From: Onchocerca volvulus
Lineage: Eukaryota > Nematoda > Chromadorea > Rhabditida > Onchocercidae
Direction: 5' to 3'
NCBI GenBank assembly: GCA_000499405.2
Contig: HG738140.1
Coordinates: 1,693,024-1,757,023, forward strand
DNA: 64,000 nucleotides
Shown: piece by piece, positions 1 to 11,504 of the stretch
Layout of the letters: every line of letters begins with the position of its first letter
Numbering within the stretch: position 1 is the stretch's first letter
Translations under genes and position numbers: made by a program
Notes under the pieces: model-generated
The model's database searches: none
What the model was told of the DNA's origin: nothing
The model's input: only the letters and a program-made list of their open reading frames with translations

Positions 1-1624
1 CTTTTTTAATCACAAATATTACTCACATTAAAATAAAAAAATTCATAAGTTTGAAAAACTTGATTGCGCTATATTTTTGTTGCTATCATTTTAAAATGTA
101 CAATTTTCAACATTTTTTTCATTTTTTTTTTTTTGTTTGAATTTTCAAACTGCTCATATTTTTTTTCATTTCAAGAAAAAGTACCGATGTTCACATTTTT
201 TCATAAAAAATCCATTTCATTTCTTTTCATTGTTGATTCGATTTTGTAAAGAATTATCACTGATTGTTTCGGTGATTATCAGTTTCAATTGTCAATGATT
301 GTTTTAAGAATTTTCATTGTTCTAAAGGTGTAAATATTAAATGACTTGTATTTTATAAGAAGATGCTGCATGCAAATAATCAAGAAATGCTGCATTTACA
401 AATTAAAGAATGCTGCATGCAAATAATCAAGAAATGCTGCATTTACAAATTAAAGAATGCTGCATGCAAGTTTTCTTCAACTTATGTTTATGATAAAAAA
501 AAAAGATTTAAATACTTGAAACAAACAGAGAGACAAATGATAATTGGGAAGACGAATTTTCCAAGTTGATTTATTTGTTTAATTTTCCTTTTTTTTTTTT
601 TTTCTTTCAAAGATATTAAATGCACTGATAAATGAGTCTACTGTCATATTATTAAAATGAATATGCGTATGAAATGTGCATGATTTCAAAAAAGACAAAA
701 TTTATCAATAATTGTCAATTTTCAGCATTCGTTCTCTCTGACAGATCAATATATTCTCGATAACCAGTTGCCCCATTTCAACTAAACATTTTTTTTTTCC
801 GAATAAATTCATACATTTCTTTGATTTTATCAACAAAAATAATATTTACTTCTGTGGAGATTATCAATCTCGCTTCATACTTATCAATTATGCTTATCAC
901 CAATCCGGTATCGTCCAGATATTTATCGGTGCATAAAATCCCGCCCGATAGTATGGTTTACTAAGAATCCAATTTTTAGATTGCTTATAATTCGACATAT
1001 TTTACAGCTTGCCTTATCGTCAAATGCTTCTTTCATTTTCTTCCGGAAGTAAAATCTATTCCTCAGTTAATAAATTGGTAATTTAATTTACAAATAGAAT
1101 TATCAGAAAATTTTGAGAATTTACGACTTAAAAAACAACAGTTAAAATTTGTTCGCTCTCAATGTGTCGCACTTACCTTATCAAGTTATTTGATACTTCC
1201 AGCATAAATTTCATTAAAATCTAAAATACAGATTGATCGAAAATTTAAAATGTGAACAGACAAATAGTTTAAAATGCAAAAATGTTTAAAATAAAAGTTT
1301 ATGATTAAAATAAAGTTTAAAATGAAAACTTAACGGAAGGGAGAGAGAGAGAGAATAAGCGTAAATGACGCATGACATGACTTACAGACACATTTCTCTC
1401 GATTTCCTTAACTTTACGAAAAGATATTCATACAGTTCGGAAGTCATTTCTCTCTTATTATTGACTGGAAAAAATGAAAATGTCTAGGCAGAAATGCATT
1501 ATCCACTTCCATGCACACGCAAACAGATGCAGTAAACTTCCATAGTGATCGATGATAAGTGATTGAATTTATCAGGAAAATTTGACGGATACTATGAAAA
1601 ATCGCAAATAGAATCGATACGTCT
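1..1624. repeat. Dispersed 1.6-kb repeat, copy 1 (cut by the window start)
   Basis: It aligns almost throughout to 46148-47815 in the same orientation at roughly 90 % identity by eye, up to a shared ATCGCAAATAGAATCGATAC end. It contains two 47-bp tandem units (363-456) plus a partial third, where the other copy has one. It has no convincing ORF and no clear terminal repeats; the left end lies outside the window. Confidence 0.9.
363..470. repeat. 47-bp tandem duplication inside repeat copy 1
   Basis: Units start at 363 and 410 and a truncated third at 457; each begins ATGCTGCATGCAAATAATC. Copy 2 has a single unit at about 46563. Confidence 0.9.
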
Positions 1625-3890
1625 GAATGTCAGTTCAGATTGTTAAGAAATGTTTGACCACACTATTGTAAAGGCTAAAACTCAAATGTGATTTCGACAT
1701 TATTTGAAACTCTAAACTAATTTATTGTTATTGATGATATCTTAAAACTTTTGCAAATGTATTAATGACTTCCACTATGGAATTTTTACCACCCGATACC
1801 AGGACAAACTCATTAACGGCAACAGATCAAATAATTATCAAAGACAGTGCCCGCTTGATTGATGCGACCGCGTCTCGGATTCCACACACCCAGACAGCAC
1901 CATGGATGGACGAAAATGGTATATAAGCGGGAGCTGACGATCCGAAATGGATTTGTTTGATTTTATTCCTTTTCACCCAACCAGGAGGACGAGCTGCTAC
2001 CACCACCGCCACCTTTTTTTATATTATTACGTTATATATATTTTTTCATCCTTATTTATTATATGCAGCGTCTGGACGACTCCTCATGCTTTATATAGAA
2101 AGTAATAAAATACTCCTATTACTTAGTGTCGTGAAACACCTTACCCACACATAACAAGTTCCATGACAACTTGGTTTTTTTTTTTTTTTTTATGAAAAAT
2201 AAATTTTTGTGAAAATTTATTGATTTCGCAGATTTCTTCCTTAAATATGATTCGGTAAATTAAAAAAAAAAAAAAAAAAATATTCAGTAGATGTTCACGT
2301 AATAAACTTGAAAAATCAATAGTTTTTCATAAAACTATGATTTGTTGAGCTATTTTTAAGAAAATATAAAAAGATTTCATGTGAAAAAACTTTTGAAATG
2401 ATATAACAACAATATTACTTCAAGTTTTAAATAAATTTTTTAAATTAAATAGTATCAGAGCACGGATTTATTAAAGTTAAATTTCTAATTGGCAAAGAAT
2501 TAATCAAATTCAGGAATACAACCAATGAGATTTTCTATCTCGGTTTCTTTATATCATTTTATTCATAGAATCTTTTCCGGAAATCTCATTTAAAATATTT
2601 ATGTTATATTTTAATTTAATTTAATTAATGATGTCGCTTGAGTTTACTTCATAGTTTCACTTAGATGTGTTAATTAATTTAAAATTTCGTTCCTCATTAA
2701 ACTAATATTTTAAAAAATAATTGAAATGATTCATTTCGATCTTATTATTCCTGAATTTTGGTCTATCCTACAATATGAATTATATGAAACTAATACAAAT
2801 GGCGCAAAGAAAACGAACCCGTAGAATTTAGTTACAGTAATATAGTATTCAATTATTTTTTTAAATTAAGGCCAAACTTTTTGAAGTTAGGTTTTTCGAT
2901 CAAATTATGACCACTCATTCCACTTTCAGGGCTTTTTTTTAATTTTATAATTAGCATTCAAAAAAAAAATTTCAATCATTTCTTATTTTTAATTTAATCC
3001 TAATTTTTCAAAAACTAATCGTTAACTCAGAATTGAAATCTGACCAACGAAAAAATAAAATATAATTTTACAATTTTATATGCTTCAATTTTAATTTCAC
3101 ATGCTTTTACATGCTAATTTTCCAATTTTACAATATTTTAAAAATTTTACATGCTCGAAGATAATATTTTAAATCATTTTGCCTAAAATAACGAATATTT
3201 CAATTTATCACATACTTCAGTTTAACATCATATTTAACCTATTTTAACCTATAACTTTTTTTCCCAGTTTTTTATTTGAATTCATTTTCACGAATTGTGC
3301 AACTTTTCCTTCTACTAGTTTTCATGTTTGCTGCTTATTTTAATAATTCGAAAATAGAATATAACGAATAATGATTTCCGGGAGTTATTTTTCATTTCAA
3401 ATATATTCTACTGATATTCTTTTTTTTCTTTTCAAAAATTATTTACCACGACGAATTCTTCCGGTTAAAATACGACACAAAACAAATTTGTCATACTTTT
3501 TTTTGTCATTTACGGAAGTATTTAAATGCAAAAAAAAAAAAAAAAATGAAAAAATAACAAAAATGGGTGTATTTTAGTGGTATAATTATTTGCCAAACTA
3601 AAAAGAATAATTTAAAAGCACCTGAAATTTAGCTATTCTTACCTTATTATTATTCAACCCAATTTCTATCTACCGCAAGTTTTAGTTTTTTTCTTTTCCG
3701 TCTTTTTCTAGAAAAAATTTCCATTCTAATATGATATTTCTACGATAATAATAGACAAATCATTAGAATTTGCATCGTTTTAATTTACAGTAATTCGCAC
3801 AATAGAGCAAAAATTGAAGTAAAATATTGATGGGTTTATTTTTAACGTTGCACATTTTTTTTTTAATTTCAATTTTTTGAAATTAATAAG
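1625..3890. other. Upstream region of cat-2, no gene seen
   Basis: It is A+T-rich, with T and A homopolymers (2174-2191, 2262-2280). Besides the TATA-like island near 1920 I see no coding exon on either strand. Confidence 0.6.
1915..1935 (+). promoter_or_regulatory. TATA-like element upstream of cat-2
   Basis: TATATAAG at 1920-1927 is followed by GCGGGAGC inside a short GC-richer island (about 1850-2010), which stands out from the flanking A+T. It lies about 2 kb before the cat-2 start and just after the 1.6-kb dispersed repeat. It could be the outron promoter of cat-2; nothing else supports it. Confidence 0.25.
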
Positions 3891-3917
3891 TTTTCATTTT
3901 TAGAAATTATAAAAAAA
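3891..3917 (+). promoter_or_regulatory. Putative trans-splice acceptor and leader of cat-2
   Basis: A T-rich tract ending TTTTTAG (AG at 3902-3903) lies 14 nt before the cat-2 ATG. This matches a nematode spliced-leader acceptor; it could instead be an ordinary acceptor after an unseen 5' exon. Confidence 0.45.
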
Positions 3918-6900
3918 ATGATGTCAAAACATGGTGGACATGGTAGTTTGGTACATCAAGCTAGCTTTGATCGTATACAAAATGCTGCAATACAACAACA
4001 ATTGGTGGAAAAACATCGAAAAGAAATTGAGGAATCATTGGAATATTCTCGAGTAAGTTAGAGAAAATCAATTCTAATTTGCAACCTAAGTTTATTTTAC
4101 TTATCATAATGCATGCAAATATTTTATCTTAATCAGCGGGATTGTTTGATCAATTTGGACGATGTATTTTTCGACAAAAATGACTGCAAAAATGTTAACT
4201 AGACATGGCATTCAAAAAGATTTCTCGAAAATAACCTTATTCAAACTACTTTACCAGATGATTAGGTTATCAATTCTTAGGAAACATTATCAATAAGTTA
4301 CGGCATTTTTTTTCGATTCGTTTGAAATTTGCTTTTCTAAAAAACTACTTTTTGAGAAAAAAAATATTTTAAAAATTTTCTCCAATTATTACTCTAAGGT
4401 CGCAATGGAATATCCCGACTAAATTGATAATTGCAAGAGACAAGTTTGTGATTATTTTCAACTTTTTTTTTTTTTTTTGCTTTTGAAAAAGCCAGACATA
4501 TTTATAAAAGACAAGTCTTTGAATTTATAAGGCTCTTAAGGAAAAGGCTATCGATACCTTTAATATTTGTTCATTATTATAATTCCTGTTTCTTTGATAA
4601 ATGAAATTCAACATTTAAAATCAAGCTACATTTAATCATAATTAAATTCCTTAAATCTTAGCCCAGAATTAGAAATGAAGCGGAAGAAGCAGATTCTTGC
4701 TAAGTTTTGTAAAATCTTCACTATTTATAAAACATTCAATGACAATTTAAATGAAGGAATCTTGTCATCTATTTATGGGTTATTTTCGCTCTATGCGACA
4801 TTATAATTCGTCATCTTTTTTCCGTATTTTCAATTGTCATCTGTCTTTGTTTTTCTGTATTTCCTCTTGTTTTTTTTATTTTCAATTATTTCTTTTCATT
4901 GTTATGCAAATGTTTATTGTCTTATTGTATTATTTGTTAAGATTCTAAAAAAATTGAACGATGAAGGCATTGCACTAATCTGGACATCTGGTAGTGATGT
5001 ACCAATGCGAATTGCTATTATATTAGCTGCTGAAGGTAATTTTTTCATAAATATTCATAAATATTTACTGTAATCAATCGATTAACAAATTCAAATGCGA
5101 AATAAATCGATTTTTAATCTTTCAAATGATTTTATTGCATTAACAAAACAATTGTATAAATATTGCTTATCAATTAAAATTTTTGTTTATTTATTTGTAT
5201 ATTCTTTAACAGAAGATAGTACTCAATTTTTATCAACAATTTTGACGGAATATGATGCGAATGGTATATGTATCAAACATTTGGAAATACGTCCGGAACA
5301 AGAAAGAAATAGATCATATACAGTATCTGATGATAAAAAAAATTTGAAAGGTTATCAAAACTTCAAAAAATAAATTTCAGAACAAAGTTCACATTAAGTG
5401 TGTTAGGATAAATAAATTTACTGCATATGCCATGAAAAAATAAGCGATTTGTAAAATAAGCCATAAATAATAAAATCGAGATGAAAGTGGCAGATTTTCT
5501 TTTATATTTTTATGGAAAATTTAATGATTAATAAGTTTTTATTTAAGTGAAATTTGAAATTTTCATTGATTGTGAATGCACGAAAGATGCATTTCTAAAC
5601 ACAACAAAATGTCTATCAGATCAATATCATATCGAACGACTGAATGTTTATAATAATACCGGAGGATCGACAGAAAAAAGTATTTTTTTTTTCTCTAGAA
5701 GACTGATTAATTTTAAATATTTGTGAAAAATTTTGTCAACTTGATATTTAAATCTTTTCTTATAACTTAACTTTGTCGAGAAAGTTTTTTTTTTTAATGT
5801 CATAATACGGAGAAATCTTGGTGAGAAAAGTTTTACTGGTTAATGGAGGATTCATTCTTCGTTACGTGTCATAAGACAGAATAAAGTCAGATAATATCAT
5901 GATTTTAGTTGATCGATTAGTTGCAGTAAAGAAGGACTGAGTATGATTTGAAATGGAGAGTATTGATTATCGACTGAATTGAGTGATTATCAGGTTGATT
6001 GACTGAGCAACGCAAAGTCAAAAGTTAAAGCTACTTCACTCATCAGAAATCTTAATCAGTGAGAAAAAAACATCATCAACCTAGAAAACCATTCTTAAGA
6101 ACTGAGTAACCATAAATAACCACTACGTAATCTCTATATAACCATTGAGTAAGCACTAATTAACTACTGATTTAATGAACGCTAGAAGCTTCTCTTTATC
6201 CCGATGATTTCTGGTCTTTTAATAGGCAATGACTTACAATATACTATACAAAGGGTTTAGTTATCAGGACAAAAGATAAGAGATAGACAATGCTTACAAT
6301 TTTAAACAATGCACACAAGCTTTAGTCCTCACAGCATTCCAAATAACATGATTTGCAGCAATTTAAACAATGCATGCAATCTTAAGCGGGTCGGAAGATG
6401 AGAGAACAAAGACATTTGTATCAAACTAAAGGATGAGATGCGAAGAAATGATTCATTTGATTGAGAAATATTACAAATTTCTGCTATACGAATAATTTTG
6501 ATTGTTTCGTCGTATTTACATTATAAAATATCTCGCTTTTAACAACATTGACATATAAGCGACTAAGATGTTTTTTTCTTTTTTAACAAAAAATTACAGA
6601 TATTTTATTTTATGCTTTTAAATACGATAATAAAGTAAAAACTCTTCTAAGCTTTTAAAAAATTTTTTGAAAGAAATTTTAAAAATTTTACAATTTTGTT
6701 CATTTATGCTAATTTTTTGAAAAAAATAAAAATCGATTAGGATGATATACTAAATATAAATAAATTAAATGAAATGATCGATTTCAGTTCCATGGTTTCC
6801 GAAACATATTTCTGATCTTGACAAATGCCGTCATTGTATAGTAAAATATGAACCAACATCTGATCCACGACATCCGGTAATTATAGATATACAATTATTT

Positions 6901-7973
6901 TTTCAACTGTCAATTTTTCTTTAAAATTTCGTAATCTTTTTTTTTTTTTTTAGAGAGAAAATTTTAAACAATGAATTTCAAAAATTTGAAAAAATAATAT
7001 TAATGTGCCAAATAATAAAAAAATCATTGAGAGTCAATTTAAATGAAACGAAATAATTTTCTGACCTGCACATTAATCCAGTTTATAATTCTTATTTCCG
7101 TAAATTCGGCCGGCCGTCATGGATACTAATCGGGTTCGGTTATCCCGATGACTTTAACGTTTTGATCGAATCATTATTTTAGGGGTATGGTGATGAAGCG
7201 TATATTCGAAGAAGAGAAGAATTGAACAACATTGCTAAAGCTTATAAATAGTAAGTTTGTTGATGCCAAGTTATGATTGATCTAAACCTTAAATATTTCC
7301 TTTTTTCTTAATCATTATAAGGACAAAAATGAAAATAAAAATGAATTTCGAACAAAATTTCTTTTATCTGAAAAACATATATCAAAATATGAACTAAATG
7401 TTATATTTTTCCAGTCAAATTATTTCTCAATGACAAGTTTTCATTAAAAATTCAAGCAAATTTTCATTTCAGCGGTGATAATTTGCCAAATGTTGAATAT
7501 AGTCCGGAAGAGCATAAAACTTGGGAAACTGTCTTCAGAAGACTAAAATCATTACATCATTCGCATACTTGTTTCGAATATCAACAGAATTTTCAACAGA
7601 TGGAATTAGAAGGCCTTCTAGAACCTACTCGAATACCAAAATTATCGCTTATTGATAAATATTTGCAACGTAAAAATTTGCAAAAATTCCTAAAAATTCT
7701 CATCATTTGTGTTATTTAATATCATAAAGCAATTAATTGTATTTAAATTTATTTAAAAAAGTTGTATTTTAGATCATTTTTCATTTTCTTGGAAAATTTT
7801 TACTGCTGAATTATTTTAAACACAAAGTTAATTGAAGCTTTACTTCTCATCTTGCTTTTCTATTAATTGGATCTTAATGAATAGAATTAACAAGATACAT
7901 CATGTAATTTTGTTTTTTTTTTTTGATATGACATCAAAATGTCGAAATTTTTAAAAGCTTAACCTTTAACCTC

Positions 7974-8034
<61 letters not shown>

Positions 8035-10406
8035 TTTGCTACTAAGTAAAATTCAATCTAGGAATTATACGATGTGTAAGTATTACACGTAATATTATCT
8101 CAATATAAAGAAAGAATTTTTTTGTAAATGATACTGCAGAATTCGAAAATGGAAATTAATAGATTATTTTGCAGGTAGAACTGGATTTACACTTCGACCA
8201 TGTACTGGATTACTTTCAGCACGTGATTTCTTGGCTAATTTAGCATTTCGCGTTTTCCAAGTTGGTTTTTTTTTTTTCGAGAGTCATATTGTTTTTAAAA
8301 CTTAATTTCTGAAAACTTTTAAAAGTTTCAAGAAAAGTTATTGCTTCGTTTTTTGTTAAGACTACCATGTACGTTCGACATCATAATTCACCGCATCATA
8401 CACCGGAACCGGATTTAATTCACGAATTTATTGGACATTGTCCGATGCTTGCCAATCCGTTTATTGCCCAACTTTCTCAACAAATTGGACTTCTATCATT
8501 GGGTGCAACTGATGAACAAATCGAACAACTTGCTACGGTATATATTTTAACATGCCATGTCCTTTCCTACAGTACGCTTGATCTATATGCATACAGTATA
8601 TTTATACGATACCGTATATTATTTAAATATTTGTTTCTTCATTTATTATTGTAACGATACGTGAATTATAATGAATCAATTCATCAGTTATATTGGTTCA
8701 CAATTGAATTTGGTTTATGTCGTCAAAATGATCAACTGAAAGCTATCGGTGCTGGATTACTTTCATCATACGGTGAACTTACGGTATATCTTTTATATTC
8801 TTATTTTTATGGTTAAATATCGGATACCTAATAAATTAATTTTAACAAACTTAATTTCGGAATTTTTAATTTAAAACTAATTTTTCGAATCTCAAATTTT
8901 TTTTTTTTTTTAAATGGAAGTTTTTAAATTGAATTGTCATTTCTCTTTTGAACAATCAATGACAGACTAAAAAAAAAAAAAAATACATAATTTAAATGAA
9001 TTGATTTAAAAACTAATTTCTTGAAGTTATAGGAAAAACCTAAGCAAAATTTAAGTTTTTTTTTTAAAAATTTAAGTTTAATTTTCAAATTTTTAATTTA
9101 AGCATAAAGTAGCAGACAAAGTGAAATATATCACAAAATTCTTTATCTCTATTTTCAGATCAACGAACTTTTTTTGTAGCTGTTGTGATATTTTTTAAAA
9201 ATACTCAATATTTGCGAGATAGATGAAGTCGATCGTCTAATCTCAGGCATTTTATGTTTCCCAGAATGGCAGATTATTCCACTGATAGTAATAATGATAA
9301 TAATAATAGTGATAATGATAATAATTTAGCATGCCTGTTCGGATGAACCACAACATGTAACATTCGATCCGCAACGTACCGCATTGCAACCTTATAAAGA
9401 TTCCAATTATCAACCACTTTACTTCGTTGTTGATTCAATCTATGATGCAACAATTAAACTGAGGTATCGATCATTAAAATTATAATTTTATTTATAATTT
9501 TTAAGTTTTAATTATAAATTTCCAATCGAAATTTTGCAAGTTGATTTTTCGTTCATTCCACACATCATATAATCATTATTGATATGATTAATTAATATTT
9601 ATTAGTAATCATTTATTTTCTGCATTAAATTCCGTATTAAATAAATAAATATTGGTTTTTTTCCACTGTTCATTAATACAGTCAAGTGAAAAAAAATATA
9701 TAAAATCAATATTAATTCATTTTTAAATTTTATTTTCTTTCCTCATTATTCAATAATTTTGTTTCCGATTATCGAGTTTTCAAGTAATGAATATTATTAA
9801 GCCGAAAATTTGAACTGATATTAATCCTGAATTTCATCATTTATATGTATTTGTAATTTTATCTTATATTAATTTTTTTTTTTTGAATAATTCTTGAGTG
9901 TAATACTGAAATAATACGGTTTGATGATATCGATTTCATTTCGGATCATAATTATTGCAAAAAATTTGAGCTCAAATTAATCTTGAATTTCATTATTAAT
10001 ATACTTATTGTGTTGTAGTTTCACTAAAGTTTCGTAAGTAGAAATTTGAAAGTTCCAATAAAGCTAAGACTAAATATTGCCAATCGTAGGAAATTTAAAA
10101 TAGGAATGGAATGAAATAGAATAATTTAGAGAATGACCAACGTTCATGAAATTTTTTATATAATCTTTTTGATTTCCTATTTAGCTTCATCAAGTTCCGA
10201 TATTTTACCCAACCGTGAGAAAGTAAAATTTTAGAGCTTTTGCGCAAAATTTTCAACGTCCATTTGCGGTTATCTATGATCCATATACGGAATCAATGGA
10301 AATTATAAAAGAAATGAAAGATCTAAAGAATGGATTAAATCGTTTCAAGGGAGAATTATCATCATTCACTGAAGCTGTTGCAGCATTAGAAAAAAAATGT
10401 GGCTAA
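3918..10406 (+). CDS. cat-2: Tyrosine 3-hydroxylase (biopterin-dependent aromatic amino acid hydroxylase), 12 exons, 505 aa
   Basis: Exons: 3918-4052, 4942-5035, 5213-5350, 5548-5679, 6788-6876, 7183-7250, 7473-7669, 8175-8260, 8361-8537, 8688-8783, 9330-9463, 10235-10406; all phases join. The family converts tyrosine to L-DOPA using O2, Fe(II) and tetrahydrobiopterin, the rate-limiting cytosolic step of dopamine synthesis. Residues 1-45 are a basic, Ser-containing regulatory tail. About 50-165 is an ACT-like regulatory domain. VPWFP-type linker [14 protein letters not shown] starts near 167. The catalytic core follows, with [15 protein letters not shown], the iron ligands His334 and His339 in [12 protein letters not shown], and Glu379 in YWFTIEFG. 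These sit exactly three residues after the human TH ligands as I recall them (331, 336, 376). The C-terminal ~25 residues can form the tetramerisation helix. DKC plus the VKYEP...DPRHPG stretch favours TH over tryptophan or phenylalanine hydroxylase. Start: first ATG after a TTTTTAG acceptor. Exons 2, 4 and 9 follow unusual AAG acceptors. An upstream coding exon cannot be excluded. Confidence 0.93.
7977..8032. repeat. (CT)n microsatellite in a cat-2 intron
   Basis: About 28 uninterrupted CT units lie in intron 7 of cat-2, some 140 bp before exon 8. Likely length-polymorphic. Confidence 0.97.
9274..9328. repeat. Degenerate TAATGA/ATAATAA repeat before cat-2 exon 11
   Basis: A short array of GATAATAATAATAGT-like units runs directly into the exon 11 acceptor (AATTTAG), replacing the usual T-rich tract. 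Confidence 0.7.
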
Positions 10407-11504
10407 TAAATGAGCTGTGTTACTAACAGTAATGTATTAATTAATTAATTAATTAATTAATTAACAAGTTTTAATTTTCTTTTTTTGGACTAACTAATAA
10501 CTGTAATAAAATTAGTTTAATCTTAAAAATTCTTGAAATCTCTATTTCCATCATCGGTGCCCTAGAAATATTAACATAGAGAATTTGTATGAATAATAGA
10601 TAATTTTTATGTAAGAAATAATTCTATAATTTATTATTTTATTATTGATTAAAATTTAAAAGTTCAAAAACTTAAAAATTTTTTTTCCTTACTTTCTTGG
10701 AATGTCGAAGTGTTTGTGTTTATTGTGTACTCTGTAAATCATAATAAAATCTTTGTAATGAACTAAACAACAAACTTTATGTTTAACGACGAAGTTTTGG
10801 TTATTTGATTATTGAATTTTGAATTTGTGAACATCATTTAAGCGTTTTCATCATTCAAACTAAAATTAGCCTTAATTGTCAGGCCAATGATAAGAGCCCA
10901 GCCTTAATTGTCAGGCCAAATGATAAGGGCCATTTTTAAATTATAATATATATTACATATATAATATATTTTTCTATGTTTACAATAGCAAAAAAAATTG
11001 CGTAGAAAGGCACACAACTAAAATCATCAATTAAAATTGATCATCAACTAACTGTCAGGAATTATCCAAATCAACTTGATGATTTGTAGAATGGAATCCA
11101 AAATATTGATTTTTTTTCTTTAGAATAACAAGATAATAATTTAAGAATTGAAGTTTTGAAATTAAAAGTATCGAAGAAAAAATCAAAAAAATTTAGTAGC
11201 TTTTAATAAGTATTTTGAAAGTTTGCCGAAAATTCCTGATAGTTTGTCAACTTTCAATTAGTTTAAAAAAACTAATTTATTACATTTCGATTTCACATAA
11301 AAGCAAAAAATTCAAATTGCCATAGCATTTTTTCTAATCATTCTTAATATTCTAAAATTAGAAGTACATCTCACATTTCCAGAATTCAGGATTTATGAAA
11401 GACAATTGATTTAACCAGTTGTAACGTGAAATTACAAAAATCTAGTGATAATAACAATGATTCGTTTTAAAAGATTTCTGAACTATTATCATTTGAACTT
11501 TGCT
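10407..11504. other. Convergent spacer between cat-2 and cah-2
   Basis: It holds both 3' UTRs. A TTAA tetranucleotide run lies at about 10437-10463, an AATAAA signal for cat-2 at 10505-10510, and a 32-bp tandem duplication at 10868-10931. No coding sequence seen. Confidence 0.7.
10868..10931. repeat. 32-bp tandem duplication in the convergent spacer
   Basis: Two near-identical units of AGCCTTAATTGTCAGGCCAA-type sequence followed by ATGATAAG-GC, with single-base differences, stand side by side. Confidence 0.85.

Noticed and set aside
1827..2012. 61-codon minus-strand ORF near the TATA-like island
   Set aside because: No splice sites, start context or family support; it reflects the local GC-richer promoter-like patch.
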